From contig ARYC01000221.1 in NCBI GenBank assembly GCA_000711775.1, positions 1-64,000 on the forward strand: DNA of 64,000 bases. Direction: 5' to 3'. Positions 21,401 through 32,846 of this stretch are shown piece after piece. The notes under the pieces are model-generated. The model was not told the origin of the DNA. It saw only the letters and a program-made list of their open reading frames with translations, and did no database searches. Within the stretch, counting starts at the first letter, position 1. Each line of letters opens with the position of its first letter. The DNA comes from Oxytricha trifallax (Eukaryota > Ciliophora > Spirotrichea > Sporadotrichida > Oxytrichidae). A program made the translations under genes and the position numbers.

Positions 21401-24400
21401 ATTCTAAGATACTCACTTGAACTAAATAAAATAAATATGAATAAAATAAGATATTTCAAAAATAAATATATTTAGTAAAATTTACTTTTTTAATTTATTA
21501 AATTTCTTTTAAACAATTAATGTTTTTTTGGGATTTAATATCTCACATAAAGTTTGTGGTGTGTCATAAAGAAAAAGAAAATATCCTAGTCAAAATTTTA
21601 GGAAAGAATAATAATTATGAGTCTATTTAAGTTAACTAATAAATTAGGACTTATAAATTGTCTATCATGGAATAGTAACTATTTTCCGATTAAGGGTTTT
21701 CATATTGTCGAACCTGTACATTCCAACCATCGTTCTTGTCACATAACCCCGCCAGATTTTTAATACAGAGAGTATTTCCTATTCCAATAAACACAAAGTT
21801 GTCGTAGTTGATAAACCTAGTTGTAAGCTCAATTCATTATGATATTTGTTACATAAGTTTATATGATTAGATTGGATAAACCTTTCCATCAAGCTGTGAC
21901 AAAAACTCATCTTTAAAAGTAAGCTCACTCTCTGATACTAAATCTAAGTATTTATTCAGACTGTGGTCTCCTCCAAAGTGATTAGTTGCATTTTTCCTGA
22001 TTTAACTAAAAGGTAGAACCTTGACACATTCTTTACCTTGTGGGTTTTTGTACAAAAGACATAGTCTGTGGCTGTCAAGATCAAAGTTCCAGTCTATTAC
22101 ATCCAAATCATTATCAATCAAGGGAGTTAAATTTTATATTAAAATATTGAATCAGTTTTATAATTATAATAGAGTTATGACTTCTCTTTCGATTTCTACA
22201 ATTCTCAACCCTTTTGGTTGCTTCTTTTCTAAAACATACATTCGCTTTGCACTATCTTCATCATGAACAAGTATAATTTCGAACTTTGTGAAATTGCAAA
22301 CAGAGAAGTACTTAAATAAACTCTGATTTAATATTGTTATAAGTCTATAAGACTGTTAATTTAATAGTTAACTTTATGTAAGAGACTTAATCAAAAGTTA
22401 CCTGTCTCTCTGAGATTTATCTTAACATATTTAAATCTACATTTACTATGTTTATTGTTTGCATATTTTTAACAGACTCTCGCTAGTTCAAAGATCTGAA
22501 CATGTTGCTCAGATGAGATGTTATGTTGTGCTTTAAGATAGTTCCGTTCACTACTTATTTCGGAGTGGCCAGGTATTCTTCCTCCTCATCATCTGAAAAG
22601 CTTATATCTTCTTTCTCAGGGAGTTTAATTAAAAAGTAAAATTACTTCAAGTTGTTGCACAATAATAGCGTGATTATTATCAGCATTCAAAACCCCAAAA
22701 CCCCTTAATGAGTTTTATATGTGTTTTTATTGATGAGGGTAATGTTGAGGATTATGATTGATTTGAGTTAGGAAGCATAATTTTCACTCTAGATATGAAA
22801 ATATGAAAGTTCTATATTATTATCAATTTTTTAATAATCTACTTACATGTTATCATATTTATATACATTTTATTGCATTTTAATTTGAAAAAGATAAGTT
22901 TGAGCGCTATTTTTCCGATATTATACATTTTTTTATAAGTTATCACTTTTATTGATTGTCTTTATGAAATTTGATAATTGCATTATTTCAATAAAATGAT
23001 ATTAATGCACAAATATTTTTGAAGTTTTTTATTAAAAAAATTTTCAAATTTAATTAAACACTTTAATTTCTTTTACCTTGTATTCTTTATAAACACATAT
23101 TCATCCAATACAAAAAGGCATGATAACATAAGAAAAATTAAAAATAAAAATATGCATAAAATAAGTGGTTTTAAGGTGATTGAAACCCACAATCATCTTA
23201 TGTTTTTTTAATAAGTATTATAAATGGATATCAATCTTAAAATTTTGTATTTATAATGTCGATGATTTCTTAGACATCTATTAAATTTGGATATCTTATA
23301 GGAGGTTGACCTGTAAAATGAAATGGAGAAAGTTTAAGAAACTGTTAAAAGCTTAAGAGATATACTTTGATATTAACCAATTAAATTACATTTATTTAAT
23401 ACTTAATTAGTTTAAACTTAATTAGTACTAGAACTTAATTAGCTTAATTTTAATTGGTACCGATTTAATAATACCAAAACTTAACTAGTACCTACTTTTA
23501 ATAAAAAAAGGTTAATAGAAAAATTCCAATTGGGTTGAAAACTGAATCTATACCAAATACTAAATAATTCAAACCAAAGCATTTCAAAAAAAGGAGTCTC
23601 AAGAAATTAACGATTTAGTTTTCATAAAATTTAGATAGTTAAATTAAATAAGTAAAGCAATAAAAAATATAATTTCATAATAAAATATAAAAGAATGAAA
23701 TCTCCACCATAAAATTAAAATTACATTGAATCTAACAACAAAAATGAAATTTGTCAAAAAGATATCCTAATCCCCAACATTTCCCTCATCTATAAAAACA
23801 CATATAAAACTCATTAAGGGGTTTTAATTGATTTTGATAGCTCTACCTTCTAACGTTAAGATCTTAAACTTTATATTTTGCTACGGGTTATCTATGAAAA
23901 GCACTTCATCTAGATCTTCGCCCTGGTAATGCATATTTGGTTAGTTTTCTAAAGCGTTATCATGCCCGAATATCGTCAATTTATCATCTTGAAATTAATC
24001 ATAATCCTAAATTATGTTGTAGAGCCAAAGCACCTGCTTTTCCTTCACTATAAAGACGAACTAATCTGAGAGAAATAATGCGCCTAATATTATTTAATAA
24101 AAAGTTATATATTACTTGGCTAAGAAAAGGTGAAAGGAATATTGTAAATGAGTTCAGCTTTAGAGAACATATTAATAAGAGTGAGAGTGTTTGAGTTTTC
24201 AAAAATAATGCCAAGCAAATAGTGATGGATATAGAATTTATCAATTGGACCTATCAGATTCAAAAAGTTACAAATGTTTGGTTAAATTTACTTTTAAGTT
24301 GTAAGATAAACTTAAGTAGATCTTTAAGAAGATCTTTTTATTGCTGTCAAATTTTAAAACTTAAGTTTAAGATGCTTTTTATAAGGTCTTTCATTGTCAT

Positions 24401-25163
24401 AACTTATCCAGACTTATATTTCAGTTTAGCAGGCATCATCTTCGCTAATATCTTGAAATATCTTGCTTCTTTTCTTAATCTTTAACACCTTAAATTAGTA
24501 CATTCCATATTTAGAGTGTATAATTTCTTGTATGTCAATCAGATCTATAAACAAAATTTATATAAATGGCTATTGTAAATACTAATTAACATATATTTAC
24601 AATTTTAATATGTCCTTACTTTCTAAATCTATGGTAATTGTCTATCTCTTGAACCAATCCATAACATCCTGTTCAGTTGACTCTTCATAATTCGAGTTTT
24701 CTTGCTCAAACTTTCTTAGATATATCTTAGATTTTGCTTACATAATTTAATATTATATTTTTATTTTAAATGTCCGATATTTTAAATATTATTAACCATC
24801 TCTTATTGCTTATTAATTGTCTTCTTATAAAATCCAAAATATTTACCTTCCCCTTCCTCCATATTGATTTCTGTTAAGTGGAAAATATATAAAACTGTCC
24901 ACCTATAAGAGTTAATTTAATCCAAATGTATATAACTTACTTCTAGGTCTTTCCAAATGCTTGTGAGTTTATAGCTAATACCCTAGATTCATTAAATATT
25001 CTATGTTATTCAAAAAATCAAATACTTCTTATGAAATTTCAAATATAATAACTTTATCGAATATGTATTTTTAATTTGAAACTGAAGTCAGATCATCAAC
25101 CTCAAAAACTAAGTCATCTTCAATAATAAACTTAGTAATCATAATAGTACCAATTCTAAGCAT
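15413..25163 (-). CDS. large TRP-like cation channel with N-terminal propeller-like region, seven proposed IESs
   Basis: Read as one gene from ATG at 25163 to TGA at 15413. Removing IESs of 1142, 1180, 518, 30, 24, 20 and 4 bp and GT-AG introns of 32, 31, 91 and 85 nt leaves exactly 2,198 codons. About 1,500 N-terminal residues are beta-rich and repetitive, propeller-like (ALFLSDQFVFIVKEKQVL; VKFNNFIYI-type strands such as NSNFIYILNKDLLYIVNM). An ankyrin-like patch follows (NRVGKTPLHYFLSNAKLTD), then the channel domain: RWMMIPSLAFLIFFMFYTSF as the first membrane helix, several more helices, and IWILFVVASLFLIVVLLNLL as the last, with a pore-like stretch around SFTFRLLLGDFETNKFGDD. The C-terminal tail is basic and Gln-rich. 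It is probably a non-selective cation channel of the ciliary or cell membrane. Exact TRP subfamily unknown. Confidence 0.75.
18581..18600. other. 20-bp IES, pointer TTACTT
   Basis: TTACTT at 18581-18586 and 18601-18606, in matching codon phase. Excision joins HSKCSEV to KIVSLTFDIES. A GT-AG reading of the same region (18 nt) does not restore the frame. Confidence 0.8.
18829..20008. other. 1,180-bp AT-rich IES, pointer TTATTGT
   Basis: TTATTGT occurs at 18829-18835 and 20009-20015 in the same codon phase. The segment is extremely AT-rich with homopolymer runs and no recognisable gene. Without excision the propeller half ends on TGA at 20001 and the channel half has no start codon. With excision LIGYDKST runs on into IIIANIPSTKVIF. 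Confidence 0.85.
21067..21584. other. 518-bp IES, pointer CCTAGT
   Basis: CCTAGT at 21067-21072 and 21585-21590, in matching codon phase. The interior is AT-rich without a gene. Excision joins FFPKILTR to QVLGLYQDAKK. Its length modulo three is what the whole gene needs. Confidence 0.8.
21824..21853. other. 30-bp IES, pointer TAAG
   Basis: TAAG at 21824-21827 and 21854-21857. Excision removes an in-frame TGA and joins PIQSYKL to TTRFINYDNFVF. A GT-AG pair lies inside but shifts the frame. Confidence 0.65.
22132..22155. other. 24-bp IES, pointer TTTTAT
   Basis: TTTTAT at 22132-22137 and 22156-22161. Excision removes an in-frame TGA and joins ITLLQLQN to LTPLIDNDLD. Confidence 0.65.
22688..23826. 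mobile_element. 1.14-kb non-autonomous TBE-like element inserted in the channel gene
   Basis: The left end is CAAAACCCCAAAACCCC followed by TTAATGAGTTTTATATGTG. The right end is the reverse complement of the same 60-odd bases with a few mismatches, but with one C4A4 unit fewer. ATT flanks both ends (22685-22687 and 23827-23829), the 3-bp ANT target known for TBEs. The inside is AT-rich without an ORF of note, so it cannot supply its own transposase. Excision leaving one ATT joins LEGRAIKI to NADNNHAII in the host gene. Confidence 0.88.
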
Positions 25164-25253
25164 TTTTAGAAGATTATTTTGGATTTTAATTTTAGAAAAA
25201 AGTGTCTTCAGCTGATTCTATTTCCATTATAATAATAATAAGTATATATTATG

Positions 25254-26241
25254 TGTTCTGACCGAGACCCCCTCCCCTCCTCAACCGAGACCCCCCCTCC
25301 CCCCTCAAACTGAGAATCCCCTTTTATTATAGTTTTCTTATGAATTTATTTTTTCCTCAGAATAAATTTCTTGACCTTCGGGCAGATATTATTATTAAAA
25401 ATATATTTTAATAAGTTCCACTACGCCCGTTGACTTTTGTTTAGTACATACTCCCATAGGGAAATATTTATAATAAGGTTTAATTTTGACTATCATGATT
25501 AATAATATGATTTAATTGATAGACATAAATTTGAATTCAAAATTTTTTATAACTTAAATCACTTACACTCTACCATATAGTAAAAATTAATATAGAATTT
25601 TTTCCTATTATTTTTAACTTCATTTAAATATATAATTTTTTTAATTATTTCTTATTTAGTAAATTACTTTTAAAATCTTATTTCTTAAGCTTAGTTTATT
25701 GAAAAATTAAAGACAATTTTTTATGTTTAGGATTACCATTTAAATATATATAAGAATAAAATATGATTTTAATAGTAAATAACTAAATAAGAAATAATTA
25801 AAAAAATTATATATTTAAATGAAGTTAAAAATAATAGGAAAAAATTCTATATTAATTTTTACTATATGGTAGAGTGTAAGTGATTTAAGTTATAAAAAAT
25901 CTTGAATTCAAATTTATGTCTATCAATTAAATCATATTATTAATCATGATAGTCAAAATTAAACCTTATTATAAATATTTCCCTATGGGAGTATGTTCTA
26001 AACAAAAGTCGACGGACGTAGTGTAACTTATCAAAATATATTTTTAATAGTAATATCTGCCCGAAGGGCAAGAAATTTATTCTGAGTAAAAAATAAATTC
26101 ATAAAAAAACTATAATAAAAGGGGATTCTCGGTTTGAGGGGGGGAGGGGGGTCTCGGTTGAGGGGGAGGGAGTCTCGCGTAGAGGGGAGGGGTCTCGCTA
26201 AGGGGGGGAGGGGGGTAGGATGGGGGGTCTCGGTCAGAACA
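25254..26241. repeat. foldback (inverted-repeat) element with G-rich ends
   Basis: A nearly perfect palindrome about 988 bp long. Arms of roughly 400 bp (left near 25254-25670, right near 25770-26241) flank an AT-rich centre. The ends are TGTTCTGACCGAG and its reverse complement. ATTATG at 25248-25253 and 26242-26247 is a 6-bp target duplication. Inside each end are runs of GAGACCCCC-type motifs; the right end has expanded them into several GGTCTCG...GAGGGGGG units. No ORF. It lies 90 bp upstream of the channel gene's ATG. Confidence 0.85.
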
Positions 26242-26329
26242 ATTATGTTTTTATCTTTATTACAATTATAGCAGACCTTGTTGAATTAATCTTAGAAATA
26301 ATATAAAAATTATTCTAATAAGCTCTTAA

Positions 26330-26700
26330 TATTATCACATGTGTTTTGTTATATCAATTAAATAAGATTGACAAAACACTTTTTTATTTTAACAAAGCAA
26401 TTTCCTTAAATCTTACTCAAAATAGAATGAGTAAATTATATAAAGTTACGCTTAGAATTTGGAAGATTCAGCACAATAGAGCACAGATGATTTATTTGAA
26501 GAATGAGTTGAAATTTATTTATTGTAAAAAGTTCTGGAATAGAGGTGGCTTAAAACATCAGAAGTATAAATAAAATGTTTTAAAATGGAGGAAGGATCTT
26601 CACAGTTATGTGACTAGAAAGGGTCACACTAATGCAGTTAGAGAAGATCAGGTTAAGCTCAAGCTCAATGGAAAAGATTAATTATATAAATCATTGTTAA
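26330..26700 (+). CDS. TPR-like C-terminal fragment
   Basis: A frame with one tetratricopeptide-like motif (LLYQLNKIDKTLFYFNKAIS) followed by Lys-rich sequence (YKVTLRIWKIQHNRAQ, then SYVTRKGHTNAVREDQVK). No start is seen because the foldback element begins just upstream. It may be the tail of a gene or a single segment of a split gene. TPRs mediate protein binding. Confidence 0.4.
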
Positions 26701-27021
26701 TTATATTTTTATTAATAAGAGTTTGCAATTTGTGCTTACACGATAGGATGTGGAGTAATTTAAAACAGTTCTAGTTATTAGACGCCTGAGAGCTTCAAAA
26801 GAAGAGCATATTGGTTAATAGACAATCCAAAATATGTAAACTTAAAGGAATTATTACCATGATTAAACTTTGTAACTATTACTTTACTAGTGCATTACTT
26901 GGACGAATCTTTAAAGTTTATAAGATAATAGCAATTTTTACGCTCAATTAACAATCAAGCCATTTCTAAAAGTGATTAATGTGTGGGAAGTAAACAAGAA
27001 AACTAAGACTTTCAAAATAAC
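26701..27021. other. AT-rich spacer
   Basis: No gene could be supported here. Confidence 0.4.
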
Positions 27022-27719
27022 ATGCAGATAGAATTTTCTGATTTCAAATTTTCCACTGCAGATCCAGATGCCATCCAAAGCAATACTACTCTTTTTAACA
27101 ATTCAAATGATTCAAGGTCGTTTGAAGGGGGAGTCATTATGGAAAATGTATTTGAAGATAATCTCTCTTAACTCACTATAAGAATTTATTTAGTTTATTT
27201 TTCACTCCATCAAGTATAAAGTTTAGTCAATTTAATGCCTATCATAACGTCGAATCTTAAGACAAACAAATACAAAGGCCAAATTTCTCTACTCAAAAAC
27301 ATGCTTCGCATTAAGAGACATTATTTCACAGTTCACAAACTCGCAGTAATTAAGACTAGCAGTAAGTTACAATCGAATCTTAACATTATCTTATATTAGT
27401 CAGTCAGAACAGAATATTGATGCTTAAATTGAAAGACTGATGAACTTAATATTTTGAAAATACTTATAAGAATTTTAAATTTAACTTGAAGAGACAGCAG
27501 TAAATGAATACAAATTCAAATTTCAGTTCTAATGCTAATAACTTGAATGATTTCTTTAATGTTAGTGGATTCCAAAGCAGTAACTACTAGTAGAATAACT
27601 TCACAAACTCTTATTCTGTTCCAGATACAATTATAAATACCTAATAAACACTAAATTCGATTCAAGAATTGAAGATAAGTACAAATATTCAAATTTAATA
27701 TTCATTAGTAGTTTTTTGA
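27022..27719 (+). CDS. Asn/Gln/Ser-rich protein, segmented
   Basis: Protein-like segments follow in order: MQIEFSDFKFSTADPDAIQS with SNDSRSFEGGVIMENVFEDN (27022-27170), QRPNFSTQKHASHQETLFHS (27270-27330), and NTNSNFSSNANNLNDFFNVS (27505-27560) ending on TGA at 27719. The segments lie in different frames and the joints were not solved; at least two introns or IESs are needed. Composition suggests a disordered protein. No domain was recognised. Confidence 0.45.
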
Positions 27720-28111
27720 TTTTTTATTTCTTCTCTCTTTCAAAGTGCATAACTCTACTCATTTAATTAATGTTATCTTGATAAATCTAATAGTTTTATT
27801 TTACAATTATAATAGTTTAAATCGGTAAATTATATTATAGTTGATTGACAGAGCTTTGAATCAATATATTTTTTGTCTGATAAAAAATATTAACAATTTT
27901 ATTATGTATTATTTAAGTAAAAATGTTAAACAAATCATAGTAAAGTCCTTTTGAGTTTATCTTGCAAGATCAATCATAGCCAATAAAATTTTCGCTTAAT
28001 ATATAAATATTTCCATACAATACATGTTCCCAGTTTTATTGAATTACACCCAAAATTATTTCATGCAAAAGCATATCAAAGTTTTGCTATTTAAGCCTCA
28101 ACAAATTATAG
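27720..28111. other. AT-rich spacer
   Basis: Nothing recognised between the Asn/Gln-rich gene and the palindrome. Confidence 0.4.
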
Positions 28112-29174
28112 TATTGTTAAAATAGATAAAAATAGGAAATTAGAGAAATACAAATAAATCAATTATATATTAGTAATCTTAACTGCCACTAAAGAGGAAT
28201 CAGTTAAAGTGATTTAATCTATTATTAAAAGATTAAAATAAATATATATTAAAATAAATTATTCTTATAATTTGGAGGATTTGAAGGTTTGGAGGATTTG
28301 CCACAATTAAAATAGGGCAAAGTGTTAATTTTAATGTGATTTGTAATATATTAATATATATTATTATTTAAAGCATCAGAAGCAGTAATGGCGCTGCAAA
28401 ATACCTAGAGAGGTTCAGATATTCAATACATTGCAATTTACAGGCTTGTACCAGTCTTTATTAGAGATAGATTAACAACGTAAGATTCCTTTATGATTTT
28501 TATTCTTATGTAGTTTAACAAAGGAAGGATTGGGTGTATCAAGAATGTTCGCATTCATGCACGCAGATTTAGATCATAATGCATTCTTCGTTACATATAG
28601 TGCTAGAGAATATCTCAGTGAAAACCACTGGTATGACTGACAACATCTGTACTCAAACCATTCAAGAACTGAGTTCTGTTTACAATACTAACACAATCAC
28701 TGTTAAATTAGATAGCTCCGATTTCAATTACAAAAATTGCTATTATGATCAATTCCTCCCATAAGTAATTGGTTTGTACTTCAAGCAAAAGTTTCAATAT
28801 GAAGATTTCAACTTTGTCCAAGCTACTGGAGACTAATTCCAAGGCTCAGCTTGTAAATTGCAATGTATTGAATATCTGAACCTCTCTAGGTATTTTGCAG
28901 CGCCATTACTGCTTCTGATGCTTTAAATAATAATATAGATTAATATATTACAAATCACATTAAAATTAACTTTTGCCCTATTTTAATTGTGGCAAATCCT
29001 CCAAACCCTTCAAATCCTCCAAATTATAAGAATAATTTATTTTAATATATAATTTTATCTTTTAATAATTAAATCACTTTAACTGATTCCTCTTTAGTGG
29101 CAGTTAAGATTACTAATATATAATTGATTTATTTGTATTTCTCTAATTTCCTATTTTTATCTATTTTAACAATA
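28112..29174. repeat. 1.06-kb palindrome (arms about 330 bp) around a coding-like spacer
   Basis: The left arm (28112-28446) and right arm (28852-29174) are near-perfect reverse complements, from TATTGTTAAAATAG at the outside to ATTGCAATTTACA at the inside. Small differences between arms show it is not an assembly mirror image. The 405-bp spacer is much less AT-rich and looks coding. No target duplication was obvious at the ends. Confidence 0.8.
28447..28851 (+). CDS. protein-coding fragment inside the palindrome
   Basis: Two overlapping protein-like frames: KEGLGVSRMFAFMHADLDHN at about 28518-28577, and from about 28605 LENISVKTTGMTDNICTQTI, continuing with YNTNTITVKLDSSDFNYKNC to the right arm. 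They probably belong to one protein whose join lies near 28595-28615. The piece has no start or stop of its own. It may be one gene segment captured between inverted copies of flanking DNA. Family not recognised. Confidence 0.45.
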
Positions 29175-29583
29175 TTAAACTTTCATAGCATGAATGACTT
29201 AACAATTATACTACTGATCATTTACTTATATGGTAGAGAAATATTAAAAATTTATTCCACCATGAGTCAGAAAGATCTTAGTTTTAAATTCATAAGAAAT
29301 TGCTTTAGTGTGCTTTATATATCAGGTATTCCCTTCTTGATGCTCAATAAATAACCAAAGTCCTTTCAAAATAATTTATTGTAACATTTAAATTATTACT
29401 ACATAAACTATATTCTGATGCTTAGAGTAAATTTTTATCTTTAAATTGGCTATAAAATGGTGACATCATACTTCCCTGATTTTTTATTTCTTTAAATTTA
29501 AGCTAGGATAAAAATAGAAACATTATAGATATTTAATAAATCAACAAATTAGGTATTTATCTATATAATTCAAAATACAAAAA

Positions 29584-31659
29584 ATGACATATAAAAAATA
29601 CTATTTCCTCTATAAATTCGCTCTTATATTAATCTTATCAAATATTTTAGCAAATGGAAAATAACAGCCTAAGACTCCAAATATTTTTATTGTAAATAAA
29701 CTTCTTAATTATAAGAAGTTTTAAAGAAATTAATGCATAATTTTTTATCTCCAAAGGTTGTTAATTAAGGGAGTAAAACGAACTAAAAAGCATAGAAAAA
29801 AGTTCACATCGAAAACACTATTGATAAGTAGAAGATTATGATATTTGGATCTTTTACAAATAGTCACGCTTATAAAAACATTCAAATCGCTACTAATCTC
29901 TAAAAATCAGGGAAATGATATTATGATAATTACTATTTTATAGCCACATGACTCTCTTTACCTTGATGAGCTATAATTATGTTTATTTTATAACTTTTAA
30001 TTTAGTCAATTTTTTCATAAAAGATAGTGGAGTGACATTTTATCTATTGACTCCATATGGAATTAACCCAAATTAAATAAACTAAGGTCAAATCTAGAAA
30101 AGAACATATGGATGGTACGATTTTTCACAAGAACTACTCTTTGATAGAAATCGCATTCTACAACTGCTTAAATATCAAATATGATAGATTAAATAAAGTA
30201 GATTTCCATTTTGCATGAATTTAATGATATGAATGTGAGATTTGCTAAACTCTTAAATGCCAAAATTAATGTGCAGTTTTTATAAATTAATACTTAATTA
30301 AATTTGATGAAGTTCCTTTTGCATTATGAACCTTGGAACGCAAATCAATATGACAATATGCCCATGCAATTAAAATTATGAATTTCATTTTTATAATGAA
30401 TATTAATTATGCCATGCATTCTGCTTTACTACATCAATTAGCTGTAATAACGTAGGGTACCTAGAGATTTAGCAGTTCTCTTGAAATGAATTTAAATTTA
30501 AATAATAGACTGTACAATCACTTCGTTGAACATATCTATTCCCCTTATTAATGGTTCTACTCAAGTCCTCGTATAAAATTTAACTTTATAAATATTTAAC
30601 AACAAAATTTATTATGAGATAGAGAAGAGAGATCAACTTAAGCATCATATAAAAAACTGGGAAACAAAGACCTTATAAGTTATTTTGTATGGAAAAAATG
30701 AGCCAGATTTAGTATTGATTGAAAGTGTGATGGGAGTCACATAAATAAATGTGCCGCTTAATCCTCATGTGAAATTTAACCATATGGTTCATACTTAAAA
30801 AACGAACAATCTCGAGATGTCTCCTGAGATTAAAGCATTTTACTCTAAATTAAATATCATAGTTTATGTAGCTAGAGGATCAGACTACATTTTCAGAGAA
30901 AAGGATTTGTTGGCTATAAATTAAGTTTGTCCAATTATAACATAAATACCTGAAAAGCTTAAAATTCCATTATCTCAGACAATAATATAATTATTTAAAT
31001 TCAATCAACTCTAAATCCTAGATCATCCATAAACTAAGTCATAATATAATTAATAGAATAAATAGTGTTTATGAATCAATTGAAAGAGGGAAAATAATGA
31101 TTGTGCACCCATAGGTAGCAAATGATCATTTACAATATAATATAAAACATGAAAGTTGGAGTTTGCTTAATGCAAGGAGATGGTAAAGCTTTAAAAAGCG
31201 CAATTCTAGATGTAAAATAAAAATAAATGGATATAAAACTTGAGTTTGTACCTGGCTAATTATCAATTTGAAAGAGAGAACAGTGATTCAAACTTCTATA
31301 CTGAGATAGATTAAATATTTGAAGTGGGTAAAGATGTTTGGAAAACTAGTTAGTATACTAGAATGAACTTAATGGAAAAATATGATGCAGATATTCACCT
31401 TGTTTTGTTTATAATGCTTTTGCTTAGCATATTCTTAATCTACAGATTGAGTAAAATAACAGTTTATATATATATTTTATATGAAATGATTGATGCTCTT
31501 GGTTGTCAAAAGGATCATTAGCAAGGGATTAGTTTAATAGACGCCTACACCAAATTGATAATAATATAGTCAGACTATTTAAATTGTTTTAATTCTTATG
31601 TCCTAATCTCTCTAATGAAGCATGGTTTATACTTAACATTTTTTAGGTAAAATTGTTGA
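29584..31659 (+). CDS. UDP-glycosyltransferase (GT1)-like gene, heavily interrupted
   Basis: The start is MTYKKYYFLYKFALILILSN, a signal peptide. The GT1 N-domain appears as KIMIFGSFTNSHAYKNIQIA and GNDIMIITILQPHDS near 29835-29950. Family-like C-domain pieces follow: SPEIKAFYSKLNIIVYVARG near 30820-30880 and KVGVCLMQGDGKALKSAILD near 31150-31210. The end has a single membrane anchor (IHLVLFIMLLLSIFLIYRL), typical of ER-type UGTs. The conserved HGG/donor-site region was not found. Many frame changes and TGA codons separate the pieces, so several IESs, a scrambled order or decay must be assumed. Family members transfer sugars from UDP-sugars to lipids or small molecules in the ER lumen. Confidence 0.6.
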
Positions 31660-31707
31660 TTTAATTAAAAATTGCTTGAATTTTAAAGAAACATAAAATT
31701 TTTGATT

Positions 31708-32846
31708 TCAATCTTTTTGTTCTTCATTTTGAGCTTGTTCGTTAACATTTACTAAGGGTAGATTAGCGCTTTTAGGTGATTAAGATTTTTCCCTGTTTTA
31801 TTCATTTCTTCTTCTATCCTTCTCTTCATGTCTATGTTTACCATTCTTATCTCTTCTTTCATCTTCGCTGCTCTCACCTCTTCTATGATGTTTCTGAGAT
31901 TTTTTGTCGTGCCTTCTATCGTAGTCTCTATCTTTATCACGCCCTCTATCTCTTTTTCTATCATTACGATACCTATCGGAGGATCTGGATCTATCTCTAT
32001 TATGTCTCTTTCTATCGCTTCTTTCATGTCGATCTCTCCTGTTATCGTAGTCTCTATCGTCTCTTCTTCTTCGGTTGTTAGAAAGACTGCGAGAGGATCT
32101 ACGATGTCTATCTTTACCAGAATCAGCATCTTAATTTTTGAGATTTGATTACTTAGAGGTTTGTGGGTTAGATTGCCATCTATCAGATTTCTCTCCTCGA
32201 TTTCTATCGTCACGGTTCTGTTGCTGTGGTAGATCAGCAAAGTTCCTAATCTTCTCAAGTTATTATTTAACTTATTGAATTTATTCAAGCTTACGATTTT
32301 TTTCATCGATTTTCTCTCTTATAAGCACTGGAGGGATGCCAGTTGGCTCGGTTTGAGCAGCTAGCAACAAATCCCACAACTCTTTTACAAATATTTGAGC
32401 TTTCTCCTCCAAGAAACCTAAAAATCAGTCAATAAGTAACAGGATAATAGTAAAAAAGAGAAAATACTTACCAGTTAATTGAACTTGAAGATGTTTGGGG
32501 TCGAGTTTTTAATCTGCAGTGTTTTGGGCATCCTCCAAGTATGAAATCACGAATCTTATGACGATATCATCTTCCTCGCCCATCAACTCAATAATTCTTC
32601 TCTCAATCCACGAGTTGATCACGTCTAATTAAACCTTTAAAAAGTCTGAGAATACTGCCAATACTTAAACTTAAAAATAAAAAGAAATACAAAGGCATTT
32701 ATGAAATTATTGAAGTTTACCTTTTTTAAATCAACGGAAAGATCGAATTCAGCAGGATACTTCCACTTCTTGGTTAGCTCTCTATCCTTGTCCTTGAATT
32801 TAACATTCTAGTCGATGTGTGTTCCCCTGAAAAAGCTTGCTGCCAT
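31708..32846 (-). CDS. SRRM1: PWI-domain, RS-rich splicing factor (SRRM1/SRm160-like)
   Basis: ATG at 32846, TGA at 31708. Removing GT-AG introns of 86 nt (32635-32720) and 54 nt (about 32418-32473) leaves exactly 333 codons. The N-terminus MAASFFRGTHIDQNVKFKDK and the PWI core (VINSWIERRIIELMGEEDD, ending HLQVQLTGFLEEKAQIF and FVKELWDLLLAAQTEPTGIP) match SRRM1. The PWI domain binds nucleic acid and sits in splicing/exon-junction complexes. The C-terminal half is rich in Arg-Asp, Arg-Ser and Arg-Glu repeats, a disordered nuclear-speckle tail. The opposite strand shows a long mirror frame that is only its shadow. No IES seen. Confidence 0.92.

Noticed and set aside
12540..22170. TGA might code for tryptophan, since several in-frame TGA codons sit in otherwise open frames
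   Set aside because: Each of the well-placed cases lies in a short segment flanked by in-phase repeats, and dropping it gives a better protein. TGG is used normally, and TGA ends all conserved genes at the expected place.
31776..32148. Long plus-strand frames over the SRRM1-like gene
   Set aside because: They are mirror frames of the Arg/Asp/Ser-rich repeat on the minus strand.
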